Below are positions 22,505-35,079 of a stretch of 64,000 bases of DNA, piece by piece. The translations under genes and the position numbers were made by a program. Within the stretch, counting starts at the first letter, position 1; every line of letters starts with the position of its first letter. The notes under the pieces are model-generated. The model was given only the letters and a program-made list of their open reading frames with translations. It did not search any database and had not been told where the DNA came from. Source of the DNA: Thinopyrum elongatum (lineage: Eukaryota > Streptophyta > Magnoliopsida > Poales > Poaceae); contig CM022301.1 of the NCBI GenBank assembly GCA_011799875.1, positions 14,234,443 through 14,298,442 on the forward strand. The letters are read 5' to 3'.

Positions 22505-23410
22505 AAATTGACCGACTGATCCAGCAGCTTCGTAAACCGCCTCGCTTGATTGACGCGTGTCCCGCTCGGGCCCAGCCGCGTGCACGCAGTCTCCCAACCG
22601 CTGAAACCTTATCCCCGCGTTCTTTCTTCCCCTTCGTCTCTTCCTATCCATCCACATCTCTCTTCTTCGTCTACCTCACAAAGGCAGCAAGCCAGCCAAC
22701 GCACCTGTGCGCATGGAGACGCCGGAGGCGATGCCGGGCCGCGCCTTGCTGCAAGCTCTCGCCGCACGGCCACACCTTGCTGCAAGTTCTCGTCGCTCGG
22801 CCGCGTGCTGCCATTGCTATGGCTGTATCGAAGCATCCGTCGGCACCGCCGCGTGCTGTCGCTGCATCCTCAGTCGCCGTCGCATGCTGCATTGCAGCAT
22901 CCGCCGGCGCCGGTGCTGCCATGAAGCTCGCCAGGCATGTTACTACAGTGCATCATCGCTGGACCGCCGGAGCTGCATTGAAGCGCCGTGGGGTCGTTGA
23001 GGCTTCGCCGGGGTTGCAATGAAGCGCCGTCGGAGCTGCAACGAAGCACCGCCGGAGCTGCAATGAAGCGCCACGGGAGCCGTTGAAGCTTCGCCGGTGT
23101 TGCATTGAAGCAACATCGGCGCTGCAATGGAGCACCACCGGGCGTCGTTGGTGCTGCCACGGGAGTTGCTGCTGTGATGCTGCGTGGCCGACGGCAATGT
23201 TGTGTGGCCGGCGGCGACTGCTGCAGAGGAGACGGGGCGTGGCTCCTGCTGCGGAGCGTCGACTGCGAGCCGGGCGGGGATGTTGTGATTTAAGCAGAAT
23301 GACACAGGCGGGCACTGACCTATCCAAGGGCTGTAAGGGAGAGGATCCAACGGCCGCTGACCCGACTGATTTCCGCGGGAAATCAGTCGGTTGATCCGTA
23401 GCAGTCGCCA
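22505..23410. mobile_element. Possible MULE-like element with a degenerate GC-rich repeat field
   Basis: From about 22700 to 23180 a word near GGAGCTGCAATGAAGCGCCG is repeated imperfectly many times, making long shadow frames on all strands. ACCGACTGAT at about 22510 is mirrored by ATCAGTCGGT near 23384, next to a second inverted AAATCAGTCGG / CCGACTGATTT pair at 23362-23392. These may be terminal repeats of a Mutator-like element. No transposase or clear target duplication was found, so the class is tentative. Confidence 0.35.
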
Positions 23411-23539
23411 TTAAATATTGCTTGCATGTTCACTCTCCGTTTTCTTTTTGGATGGGAATAAAAAACATTCGCCTTGAGAGAGGTGGTTTGCATGCAAAAA
23501 AAGGACTGTTTATTTGACACTCATTCGTCTTATAATTCG

Positions 23540-24240
23540 TCACAGGTCCTACAGACTCGAACTGGCTGCAAGATTGAGGACGGATGTTTCTATAGTGTGG
23601 TATACTGTGATGGATACTTACATGGGGGAGAAGACGGTTGTCAGGGAAGCAGGGCGGCACTTTGCATGGAGACTCGTCTCGGATTCCCTTCCTACCTGGC
23701 AAAACAAGATGAAAAGGTCCCTTGAGCCTACTAATAATTGTCCGTTTTGCGGGATGGAGGCAGAAGACAATTTGCACCCCTTTGTTCGATGCCCTCAAGC
23801 AAAGCTCCTATGAACGAGATGGCTGATACTTGGAGGCTACCAAGTATGGAGAGAGTGCTAAATACCGTTGGTGGAGCTACACCAAGGCCGAATGGGCCAT
23901 GCCCCGCCCAGCGTATAGCAAAAACAGTAGGAGTTTGAGACTGACAGGGCTAAATACTGAGAAAGATTGGCTTCTAAACCTTGGATGTGACTTACCTGAG
24001 ACTGAAAGGGCTATGCTATTGGTGATGAAAGGACATCTAGCCTGTAATGAGGGTGTTGGTATTAATGCCATTATGATTAGATGACTAAGTATGTTTCGAG
24101 CGTGTTGACAGCATACATATCATATGAAATGGAACATAAAGTTGAGCGGCGACCCCCTACGGAAAGAGCTTTTTAGGAACCGGTATCCAGCGGTGGTTCC
24201 TCAACCAATGTTTCCTGCCAACTCAAAAGCTGCCATATGA
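23540..24240 (+). pseudogene. LINE ORF2 remnant (zf-RVT region)
   Basis: One frame reads FAWRLVSDSLPTWQNKM, then CPFCGMEAEDNLHPFVRCPQA, the zinc-binding CxxC and H/C pattern of plant LINE C-termini. A frame break comes at about 23812. A second piece at about 23960-24080 reads DLPETERAMLLVM, the linker before RNase H in such LINEs. Both ends are undefined, and it is strongly decayed. Confidence 0.7.
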
Positions 24241-24259
24241 TGTATCTATGCATTTCAAT

Positions 24260-24993
24260 TGTTTTCTTCAGTTAAAGCCACTATATTTCACCAGCTGGGC
24301 CCACCCACGTGACCTCACCAGCACGGGCCCACCCATGTGATTTCAGCCATGCCACCCTGAGGCAAGTCTCTCATTTTCACACATGTACAGACGTACATTC
24401 AAAAGGATGAAACTCTCTCAATTTAAACAGATTTCAAATCTTTTAAAACACACATTTGAATTTTAAAAATAATTTCATTCATTTCAAATAAAACTTCGCT
24501 CATTTACAAGAAACTAGTTTTAATAATTTTGAAAACCGATTTCACAAAAAAAAAATGAAATTGTTCATTTTTAGAGTGGGACAAACAATTTTGAATTTCG
24601 AACAAAAGTCATTTCATATATTCCAATCTCAAAAAGAGTGAAATTGATTATTTCAAAAGTGACACAAACAATTTCAATTTATATTTTCAACAACTATTTC
24701 AATAATGATCACACTGAAATAACAAATTACACATATAAGAAATACCAGTTTCATATATTTCAGACAAGTAATTTCATATATTTTCATAAAAAAGTGAAAC
24801 TGATTATTTCAAATGGGTGACATAAACAATTTTAGTTCCTTTAAAAGATGATTTCAGCTATTCCAATTTTATAATTCTCAAAAAGAGTGAAATTGATTAT
24901 TTCAAAAGTGAAGCGGCCAATTTTTTATTTCATACAGAAGTGATATCATATATTCCAATCTCACACACCACAAAAAGTGAAACTGGTTATTTC
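24260..24993. repeat. AT-rich iterated repeat, left part
   Basis: Units of a few hundred bases built from GTGAAATTGATTATTTCA, CAAACAATTTCAATTTATAT and CAGTTTCATATATTTCA recur. The same order of words appears at 27980-28260, on the far side of a LINE. The field was therefore probably one block before that insertion. No gene. Confidence 0.75.
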
Positions 24994-27948
24994 ACGCGGG
25001 ATCCTAGCTTGAACCCAAGTGACATCGTCGATTTGTTTGAGAAAAAGGTCTCCGAGGATATGAATGAAACCCTGTGCAAACAGTTTTCTGACATGGAAAT
25101 ATCGGATGCCCTGTTTCAAATTGGGCCGTTGAAGGCTCCGGGTACGGATGGGTTCCCGGCTAGGTTCTATCAGAGGAACTGGGGAACAATAAAGGAGGAA
25201 GTCATTGCAGGTGTCAAGTTATTTTTTGCTACGGGTAACATGCCAGCTAATATCGATCATACTGCAATTGTCCTCATTCCTAAAGTGGATCAACCATCAA
25301 ATCTGCGAGAGTTCCAGCCTATTAGCTTGTGCACAGTGCTCTACAAGGTGATTGCAAAATGTTTAGCAAATAGATTAAGGCCCTTCCTGAGCGATATAAT
25401 CTCAGTAAACCAAAGCGCGTTTGTCCCTAGGAGACTTATCAATGATAATGCACTCGTGGCCTTCGAATGCTTTCATTTCATTGAGCATAATACAAATCCG
25501 GGGAAGAATTTCTGTGCGTACAAAATTGATCTGTCAAAGGCATATGACCGTGTGGACTGGGGTTTTCTTGAGAAGTCGATGAAAGGCTTGGGTTTCTCTC
25601 ACCGGTGGATCAGCTGGATCATGTCATGTGTGACAACGGTGAGCTATTCCGTAAAATTTAATGGAACCTTGTTGGATTCGTTTACTCCGTCCCGTGGTCT
25701 CCGTCAAGGCGACCCCTTGTTGCCATTCCTATTTTTGTTTGTTGCAGATGGCCTTTCAGCTTTGCTTCAAAAGGAGATCAACAACAAACAGATTGAGCCC
25801 CTGAGGATATGTCGTCGAGCCCCTGGTATTTCGCACATGTTATTTGCGGACGACACCATGCTATTTTTCAAAGCAGAGACTGAGCAAGCTCGAAGGGTGC
25901 AGCATGTGATTAATACATACACACAGGGTACAGGCCAGCTGGTCAATGTTGATAAATGCTCTTTGATGTTTGGCAAGTCTTGCCCGGCTGAGGTACAAGA
26001 GGAAGTAAAAGCTATGCTACAGGTCACACAAGTAGAGTTTGAGCCCAAATATTTGGGTCTCCCTACCCCAGAGGGTCGTATGACTAGAGGAAAATTCCAA
26101 AGTATCTAAGAGAAGTTATTGAAGAGAATGGTTCAGTGGGGAGAGTACTCTAGTGGCGGCAAAGAAATCCTTATTAAGGCAGTAGCACAATCCTTGCCAA
26201 CTTTTTTTATGGCGGTTTTCAAACTTCCTGATGGGCTGTGTGAAGATCTTATGAAAATGATAAGAGAGTTTTGGTGGGGTGCTAGCAAGAATCAGCGACG
26301 CACACACTGGATCTCATGGGATTGCATGATCAGACCAGAAAATTGTGGGGGAATGGGATTCCGAGACTTACAACTTTTCAATCAAGCTTTGCTTGCTAAG
26401 CAGGCATGGAGGTTAATTGAATACCCCGATAGCCTTTGTGCCCAAGTACTCAAGGCTAAATACTATCCTAATGGGCTGTTGGTAGACACGGTATTCACAG
26501 GCAACGCTTCGTCAACCTGGAAAGCCATTGAGTATGGTCTCGAACTGCTCAAGAAAGGGATTATTTGGCGCATTGGCAATGGAGCAAAAGTCCGGATATG
26601 GAGAGACCCATGGATTCCCCGTGGCCCTTCCTGTCGGCTCATCACTCCTAGAGGTCGGTTCCGCCTTAGATGGGTTGCCGAATTGTTACATACTGACGGA
26701 ACATGGAATTTGGGACTACTACAACAATTTTTTCACCAAGCTGACATGAAGGAGATTGTGAAAATCAAACCGTCGCAGCGGCTCGTCTCAGACTGTGTTG
26801 CATGGTTCCCGGACAAACGTGGCTCTTTTTCTGTGAAGAGCGCGTACTCCCTTGCCTTACAGGAGAAAATAAGTGCAAGTGGCCTTGGTGCCTCCAATGC
26901 CCGTCCGGATGGCCGACGACCTGCGTGGGATTTAATCTGGAGGAATCCAGCTCCACCTAAGGTACACATCTTTGCATGGAAATTGGCACATGAAGCCCTG
27001 GCTACTGAAGCGACCAAAAAATCTAAACACATGCAGAATGAGCAAGCATGCACCATCTGTGGACATGTTACGGAGGACACCCATCATGCCCTTGTCTGCT
27101 GCCCCCATGCTGCCGGACTATGGAATTCCATGAGAGAAATCTGGGACATTCCAAGAGAGGAAGAAATGCATGATACGGAGCCAGAGTGGATCTTTCATCT
27201 CCTTGAGAAACTGAACGAGACCCAGCGAATGATGGTTTTGTTGATTCTCTGGCGAGCGTGGCATGTGAGAAATGAAGTTACACACGAGAAGCCGGCGGTT
27301 CCAATCGAGGCCTCTTGACGGTTCCTCGCCAGCTATGCCATGTCCCTTTTGTCGCTACAACAGCACCCAGATGCAGACCCCATCAAAGGTAAACAGGTGG
27401 TCGACTACTTCGGCGAGCCTGTGCGGAAGCAGAACTCCATATGTCATGTGGAACATTGGACACCTCCGGTGGCCGGCTGTGTGAAACTCAATGTCGACGG
27501 TTCCTTCCAGCCAACTGACGGCACGGCCGAAGCGGGGATGATCCTACGTGACCACCTGGGGGTTGTAATGCTGGCAGCGATCAGAGGGATTGTGAATTGT
27601 GCGGACGCCCTGGAAGCCGAGTTGGCAGCAATCCATGAAGGAATCACTCTGTCTCTCAATTGGACTGAACTAGATATCCTTGTGGAGACTGACAGCGCTG
27701 ATGCGGTGCAACTAATTTCCGCAGCCGGAAAGGACCGTTCAGCACACACTCACAGAGTAATGGAGATCAGATCAATACTGTCTCAAGAAAGAAGGATTCA
27801 AATTATGAAGATCAAGCGGAATGTTAACATAGCTAGTCACACTCTCGCTCATATGGGACGTACACAACAGCGTACTGCCTGCTGGTTGCGTTCTCCCCCT
27901 GACGAGATTGCAAGCATTGTTGCCGCTAATTGTAATTACATTTCCTGA
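24994..27948 (+). pseudogene. LINE ORF2: RT, zf-RVT and RNase H in one frame with two stops
   Basis: A single frame of nearly 1000 codons is broken only by TAA at 26107-26109 and TGA at 27316-27318. RT blocks are KAPGTDGFPARFYQ, FQPISLCTVLYK, the FCAYKIDLSKAYDRV motif, GLRQGDPLLPFLF and the active site FADD at about 25843-25854. The zinc region is CTICGHVTEDTHHALVCC. RNase H reads VKLNVDGSF, DALEAELAAI and DSADA. The TAA stands where SIxEKL suggests an ancestral CAA (a C-to-T change). Both stops make it inactive unless read through. RNase H separates it from the LINE at 1-18022. Confidence 0.88.
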
Positions 27949-27979
27949 TGAATGAAATCCTTTTTCCCGCAAAAAAAAA
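24994..27979 (+). mobile_element. 5'-truncated L1-type LINE with poly(A) end
   Basis: The element starts inside ORF2 (endonuclease missing) at about 24994, where the AT-rich repeat stops, and ends with a poly(A) run at 27971-27979 after a short 3' untranslated region (CCTTTTTCCCGC). No target duplication could be matched with confidence. Confidence 0.8.
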
Positions 27980-28340
27980 TAGGTGAGACATATACAATTT
28001 CAATTCTTTAAAACGTGGTTTCAGCTATTCCAATCTCATAATTCTAAAAAAAAGTGAAATTATTATTTGAAAAGTGACGCAAACAATTTCAATTTATATC
28101 TCAACAGCTATTTCAATACATCAAACTGAAATGACAAGTTACACGTATGAGAAATATCAGTTTCATATATTTCAAAGAATAATTTCATATATTTCACATA
28201 AATTAGTTTCATAACTTGCAACAACACATTGAAATATAAATTTCACATATCTTGCACAGCTCAACTACACACAAGTACATATATATATCACACAAATGAG
28301 TTTCAGCAAGTACCATTTCCACAAATATGCACAATCTGTA
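27980..28340. repeat. AT-rich iterated repeat, right part
   Basis: This continues the AT-rich field seen before 24994, with the same word order but independent substitutions. No gene. Confidence 0.7.
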
Positions 28341-28591
28341 GGGATTTATCGCTGTGAGGACATCAAGTAGCTATTTACTGACAACTACGAGCACAATCTG
28401 ACTATGAGGATAGCAACTAGAGAAATTTTACTGATCTTATCGATGCTCGCCGTCCTCCTTGCCAGATCCCAGAGGAGGAGTGGTGGCAGAGGCGCTCCAC
28501 AAAACTGGTCGTCGACGTCTAGTGGATCTGGTCGATGCAGGGTACAAGCGCCAGCCGGACTAGATGGGAATGAACATGTCTCGTTGGCAAT
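28341..28591. other. Unassigned spacer
   Basis: Mixed composition. A short frame at 28404-28664 runs into the next element and is not convincing. Nothing recognised. Confidence 0.4.
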
Positions 28592-28753
28592 GATCATTAT
28601 TCACTTAGAAAGGATAATGTTGGCAATTTGTTTGCCAAGTTTGTTGGTGCCCAAAGTGGTTTGAAAGTTGATAAGACCATTTGGGTTACCAAACCTATTG
28701 TGACTAACTTCTTAGGACCCAACTTGGTTGGGGACCATCAAGCTCAAACTTGA
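28592..28753 (+). pseudogene. Gag-region remnant of the retrotransposon
   Basis: A 53-codon frame reads DHYSLRKDNVGNLFAKFVG and then KTIWVTKPIVTNFLGPN, ending at TGA 28751-28753. The pattern IWVxKxIVTN..GPN is recalled from the region between gag and protease of Triticeae Copia elements. No retroviral catalytic motif is present. Confidence 0.45.
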
Positions 28754-31700
28754 TCAATAGGTGTGTGGAGGACATTGGAGACTTGGCTAGTTCATGTAGA
28801 AAAATGATTTTCACCATGTATTATGGTTCAAGCCAAGTCAAGTGGATTATCATCATATTTGCCATTCCAATGCTCCTCGTGGCGGTAACTTGTATTTATA
28901 TTGTCTACATTGAAAGTTACTAGTCCCTCTCATGTTTAGGTTTTGTACCTAGCATGTGTTTGTATATGTCATGCCTCCTATTATGCTTGATTTGAGTTAT
29001 CTAGCATGTGTATGTCACAATGCACTTCATATATTTGTGTGTGTGGTTCCGAGCCTTTATTGCTTCATTAGTTGAATCTTAGTTAGCTCTTGTGAGATAT
29101 TAATGGATCATCACATTATGGGGGAGTGTTATGTTTATGCATATCATAAACCTTAAATGTGTATATATGTGGGACACCACCTAGTATTGTTAAGTACAAT
29201 ATTATCTAGTTACCATGTGGTATGTTAAGCTCATTTGAAATTCAAATTCTCATTCATTAATTATCTTTGGTTGGATTTCACTTGCCTCTTGTTGATAATA
29301 TATGAATAATCACATTATGAGGGAGCGATGTGCTTTGTGCATATCACAATCCTTGTAAATGTGAACAACTGAGGAATGCTACTTAGCATTTATATTTGAG
29401 ATTATCTTATATCTATGTGGCATGCAATGCCTTGTTTACATATGGCATTCTTGTGCGGTTTTGCCCATGGTTATCTTAAAAATCGTATTTGGAAAATCCT
29501 TTGATTAAAGCCATTCCAATTGTTGCTTTGCATGATGATCTATCTAATTGGAATGTTAATAATATGCTATCCAAGCTTTGTGTTTATTTCTAAACTCTCA
29601 TGTTATGCTTGTGTTAGTATAGATGATCTTGTACTTATTTGATTTCTACACCGAATGATAACTCAAAACACCATTTTGTTTGAGTTCATCTTATTGGTTT
29701 GTATGGAGTTATGGTAGTTTGTTATCTCATTGTTTATAGTGTCCTATATCTACTTGAGTGAGATATTCCCATGAGTTTGTGTGCAATGCATATCTTATAT
29801 GCTCATTTGGTTTTCCTTGGTTCATATGTTGAACTTTGTGTGCTATCATATGTTGATTTGTCACTTTGAGTCATTTTGGACAACATGAATGACTAGTGAT
29901 GTTATTGGAAGTATTAACGGTTATGTGTTCATTTGTCCAATTTGTATCTCCCTAGATTTTGGTAGGCTTGTGCATGCATATTTATTATGTGTAAATTCGC
30001 ATGCCTTGTTTGCTTTATTTGATCCCATATATATATGGTAAATCCATCAAATTCTTAATAGCTAAGATGTGCATGAAATTCAAATTCATATCGATATGCA
30101 CATACTTAAGTGGTTTTACCCTATGTGTTGTAGTTATGCTAACTACTTCGGACACAATAAGTTTGGGGACCATATTGTACTTAAAATGTTTTAGGTACAT
30201 TTGAGAAGCATTGGGTGCTTGGCTTATTCATGAAGGTGGTGGCACTATGAGGAAATTAGAGCCAAGCTTGGACATTTTATTGATCTACGACTTCATACCA
30301 ATGCTATATCGGTAACAAGTATTTACTTCATGCATATATATAGAAATGGGGTCAACCTTGTGTAGGTTGCATCATGGCATGAATTTCTTGACTTGTTCCT
30401 GTGATACTTGTTTCCTTTCTCAAAGCATCCCAACAATAATCTCTTGTTGCTAGTTGTGATGTCTTTGATGGTTGTGTGTTTGGAGTTCATTAATATACAA
30501 TAAGATTATATTAAGCCATGTGCTTTGCTTTCAAGCAAAGATCTCATTGGTATATTTTATGACTCCCGTTTGGATATCTTATTCTTTCCTTTAGTAACTA
30601 TTTCATGTGTATATTCTTCTTTGTGGATATCATCTACCTAAAATCTTATACACATGAGAGAAGTTAAATCTCTAGTTGATATCCCTATTCTTTCATGTCC
30701 ACCGTTTCATTCTCTTTTTATATCTTTGATGGCTCCGTGGAAGCCTTTGTTGTATGAGTGCGTGTCTTACCTCTTTGCATCTTAGTGCACTCATGTTTGG
30801 TGAAGATTATTGTCCTCGTGCTTGTCTTGACAAGCCTATTATTTCCAATCTTCATCATGGGTTGTCACAAGCTTTGATTTTTAATTTGCTATTAGTGAGC
30901 TTGTGAACCCATTTGCTTGATGTGTGGAAAGGACATGTCTTGCACCTTGTATCTCATTTACTCAAGACTATGTTGATGCTTAATTCTCATCCTTATATTA
31001 GTCTTCTCATGTGCTTTGACGTGACGCACACACATCATTTTGGTTGTGCCTATTATTAGGTTGCCTCATTTACATGTTGCTCAACCATATGTTTGTTGCA
31101 AATGCTAGGCTTCTTTTCTTATCTATGCTTGCTTGCAATTGTTTTGTGTTCCTATTGATTTTGGGGGAGTGATGATCCTATTTTGTGCACTTGTATCCAA
31201 ATAAAAAAAAATCTAAATAGTGCACAAATCATGGGGAGCTTCTCTATTTTCCTTAGAACACTCCTTTGCTCAAATCATAATATTCTTTTATCCTTTTGGC
31301 TCATCGGTTCTTTTGATTGCTTGCTTCACTTTGTGTTATGCAAATGAGATCAATTTGTGCCATGTGCTTTGTGCCATGTGCTTGCTCTTATGCTAGGATC
31401 GCAGTTGTATAATAATGGATTCACTTGTGGATATCATGTTCTTATCAATTGCGTCTATTTTGTGTATACAAGTTTCTTTGTGGATACATATCATGATTAT
31501 TATTGGCCACTTAGAAATTTTATACATGAGAAAGATCATATCTTTCCTTGATATCATTTATTCCTTGTCGGCCACTTTGTTTGTTTCCTTTTATTCTTAA
31601 GGTGGCTTCGGTAAGAGGTTGTGTCATGAGTGCTTGTATGTTTTGCATATAATCTTGTGCACTCATGTGTTTTGAATGTATTTTGGACCCATCCTTGACA

Positions 31701-32325
31701 TGATGATCACATTGGATTTTTCTATTTTATCTTGTCCAAAATATGTTCTTTGGATCTTTTGAATGTTTTCCTCCCATGTCTAATCTTATTTTCATATCAT
31801 ACTATCTTGTTACATTCTATAGATCCTAAATATGGGTTGAGCTCCTCAAAATTTTCATCATTGAATATGTGCATTTGATTTCACTCACATTTTTGCGATA
31901 TGCACACATTAAGGAGGAACTCATACTATATTGGTCTTCTAGATTTTTCCGTCCATTTTGGCATTTGTTGCCAATGGGAGAGAAGTTTAGAGGGTTTAAG
32001 ATAAGTATTTTTTAAGTGCTTATTGTCACTCATGCATATCTACCCTTGTTATATATTCTTGTTGCATGGATGAGTATCGTATATAGAGAAAACTCTCCTA
32101 GTTTATGTCAACCAACATATGCAATGACATTCAAAGTTCATTCACACATGCATATATTGTGGGGGAGTTTGCTCTATATACTGTGGGTGTACGATCATCA
32201 AATGCTTGCGTAGTGTCTTGATGTTAGTAAAACCATCCCAAGTATACAATTTATCCTCGGATAAATTGCATGCTTGTTTAAAATTCATTATACAAACCCT
32301 CTTGTTGAGATTGTCATCAATTACC
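28754..32325. other. Long non-coding 3' interior of the retrotransposon
   Basis: About 3.6 kb of AT-rich DNA without a credible gene. Polypurine-tract-like words (GGGGGAG) recur at 29120, 31163 and 32161, with a weaker GAGGGAG at 29320. A pair of similar segments surrounds the first two (about 29089-29150 and 29290-29352). A second pair of related segments, with GGAGACTTGGCTAG (28767) and GGGTGCTTGGCTTA (30213), suggests an internal duplication. Confidence 0.55.
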
Positions 32326-33667
32326 AAAATGGGGGAGATTGAAAGTACATGCAGTCCCCATGTGTGGTTTTGGTAATTAAATGACAATCCTTATGGACTA
32401 ATGTTTACATTGAGATATACATTTGAAGGTTAGTCCCATTGGAAAATGATTGAAGAATATTGGAAGACAACTCCTTTGAAGCAACAATTACATCGAGATG
32501 ATCAAAATGGAGTTCATTGGAGTATCTGAAGGATTACATGCTTAGAGCTATGGTTTGAGCCACAATGGATCAAGATCCTAAAAGGATGATTTGAATGATG
32601 AATTCTAGGAGTGGCTCAAAGATATGATCATAATGGACTCATGTGTTGAGTCATGATTGATCAAGTATTCAAGCAAGCTATTCAAGTGAAGAATTCAATA
32701 TACCCTTCAAGACGTCAAGATTAAACATGGGGTAGAGATATCGGTTGACCAAGAGGAAGATCAAAGATCGAACACTAAATGGTCAACACACGAGCGCAAA
32801 CGATGCACCACATAGGATCTTGTGGTATGATAAGCAATTGTCAATTGCACTTTGTGTACTAACCCATACTATGTGTTGTCTATGTTTTTGAGGGTTAGGT
32901 GATTCTCATGGGCTCGCATTGAGAGAGAGATTTCAAGTGTCCATGAGAGGATGACATCAAGTGTTGATGATCATGGTTGACAAGGGCAAGTTCAAGATAA
33001 CCATCCCGAAGGATTACATGCTTGTAGCTTGTGGATGATCACATGATGGACACGTGAAGATGAATACAAAGCAAAACTTCCCACATTGTGTATGGGGGAG
33101 CTACTTGAAGACTTCACCATTGTCTTGCCTTCTGACTTGAGCCAAGCATAAACGTCAACATCAAGCTCAATTGGAATGCTTTAGTCAAAGGTATTAGTTC
33201 CTTTGGCTTTAGTTGTGAGGATCGATGACCATCGAAAAGGATATATGCTCAAGAATGAGTTTCCGGAAGCTATCTAGTATAGTTCTTTTATGATTCTTGA
33301 GTTATAGGGATCCCGCACTATTAAGAGGGGGTCAAAGGGGTTAGTGATAGATTTGCTCAAGTCAACATCTTCTATTTCTACTTCCTCACATCATATTCCA
33401 ACATAGGCATATTTCACTCCTATCCAATACAAATACAATATGCCTATACATCTATCAAAGAAAATCCAAAGCCAAATAGGTTACCCAAATACATGATAAA
33501 ACCTTTGCATAATTTGCATCCTCCATTTTAGTTGATCTTGGGTGGTTCTCTATGTGAGGACCTGGGCTTTTTCCATAGCTTCAAAACGAGCCCAAGATCA
33601 TCAAAATCGGAGTCCGGATGTGAAAGTTGTGCATGTTTTAGTTTTGGGATTCCTGCTGTTTTTTTAA

Positions 33668-33955
33668 TGGCCGGACATCCGGGACTTGGCCAGATGTCCG
33701 GGCTGCTGGGTCGCCCCGGATGTCCGGGATCCTCCCGGAAATCCGGCTCGCTATGTCCAGAACCTGTGCGTATTTGTTGGTTGTGCTCGCCGGATGTCCG
33801 GCACTTGGCCAGATGTCCGAGGCCTTAAGGTTGGCCGGATGTCCGGGCCTTCCCCGGATATCCGGGCACCCTGTTTTTCCTACTCGTATGTGTTCTTCGT
33901 ATGGATTTTCTTCAGCCGTCGGATGTCCAGCCCTTGCCCGGATGTCCGGCCCATC
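33668..33955. repeat. Cluster of CCGGATGTCCGG palindromes in the LTR
   Basis: About ten copies or near copies of CCGGATGTCCGG (also CCGGACATCCGG, CCGGATATCCGG) fall within roughly 290 bases. The spacing is irregular, so it is not a simple tandem repeat. It lies just upstream of the TATA-like box at 33994. Confidence 0.85.
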
Positions 33956-33993
33956 TCAGCCACTTACACTAAAACGGCTAGATTTCATATGGC

Positions 33994-34004
33994 ACTATAT
34001 ATAG
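33994..34004 (+). promoter_or_regulatory. TATA-like box of the LTR promoter
   Basis: ACTATATATAG sits inside the LTR, about 40 bases after the palindrome cluster. Placement fits a U3/R promoter, with transcription toward the LTR's right end. The start site is not mapped. Confidence 0.5.
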
Positions 34005-35079
34005 CCCTCTACCCATCCGGTAGAGGGTTGACTATCCACTTCAAATCAACCCTAGAACACACTCTACTCCCTCTCACTTCTCCTACACTAAATCTTAGAT
34101 CCCGGAGAGATTCGTGAGAGTTCTTGAGAGATTTTCCAATCAAGTGATAGATCCACTCCCTCTCCCTCTTGTGACCAAAGGAATTCATGATTTGAGCAAG
34201 TCTTGAGCATTTCCCCCTTGATCTTGTTACTCTTGGAGGTTGAAGACTCCTAGGCGGTAGGAGTGCTCCGGTGAGGAATCAACTTGTGATTTGTCCCCCG
34301 GAAAGTTTGTGAAGGTTTGGAGGCCGCCTCAAGGTCTACCACTAGTGGTTGGGAATCCCCTTCGTGGTGATATCTCAAGGAGAATAGGGTGAGCCTTCGT
34401 GGTGTTGGTGTGCCTTCGTGGTAACACCCATCCCTCCAACGGTGACTAGCTTCCCTCCAAGGAAGTGAACATCGGGATACATCCTCGTCTCCATGACTTT
34501 GGTTATCCCTAACCCTAACTCCTTACTTGTGGTTTACTTTGGTCTCTTGACCTTGCATTCACTATATCTTGTTGTCCTCATTATATTGTGTTGGTTACCA
34601 TATCATAGAGATTATTTAGGCCAACACTTTATAGTCCGCAATTCATACTTGCTACTATTGATATATCTTGTGCTTAGTGTGAATTGCTAGCTTGTAACAT
34701 TCATTTCCATATCTTGTGACATAACTTGCGTAAGCTTGTAGTGCTTACTTGAGTTTGCTTGTATCGTTCAATTCCATATATTGTGATACAATTTGTGTAA
34801 GCTTGTATTGCTTACTTGTGGTTGTGTGTATTATTCATTTCCATATCTTGTGATATACATTGAGTAAGTTTGTGTAACTTACTTGTGCTTACTCATATCC
34901 TCATTGTTCTCATCTTGTTTATCCTAAGTTGTTGGTGCACTTAGTGAGCTTAGTATATTTAGGATTTGTGCTTGAAAAGTATCCGCTTAGTTTATTTTCG
35001 CATTAGGATATAGCCAAATCCGTAAAAGATTTTAAATCGCCTATTCACCCCCCCTCTAGGCGACATCGTGGTCCTTTCA

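Larger units (their letters stand above)
28592..35079 (+). mobile_element. 5'-truncated LTR retrotransposon (Copia, SIRE/Maximus-like), interior plus 3' LTR
   Basis: A polypurine tract AAAATGGGGGAGAT (32326-32339) is followed directly by TGAAAGTACATGCAG, and the sequence ends GGTCCTTTCA at 35079. TGAAAG and CTTTCA are inverted ends of a 2.7 kb LTR. The phrase CACCCCCCCTCTAGGCGACA near the end is, from memory, typical of Triticeae SIRE/Maximus-type LTRs. The interior has only one short gag-like remnant and about 3.6 kb of AT-rich non-coding DNA; pol and the 5' LTR are absent. The left edge is uncertain. ACCGT follows the end and may be one target copy. Confidence 0.65.
32340..35079 (+). repeat. 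3' LTR, 2.7 kb
   Basis: It is bounded by TGAAAG and CTTTCA and preceded by a polypurine tract. It holds a cluster of CCGGATGTCCGG palindromes and, just after it, a TATA-like box. No second LTR is in the window, so its age cannot be read from the LTR pair. Confidence 0.65.

Noticed and set aside
22546..23411. Many overlapping frames of 80-158 codons in the GC-rich block
   Set aside because: The repeated unit keeps several frames open on both strands at once, and no family is recognised.
29089..29352. Possible LTR pair from the repeated TCACATTATG..GGGAG segments
   Set aside because: The similarity covers only about 60 bases, without TG..CA ends or target duplication; better explained as an internal duplication of tract-like sequence.
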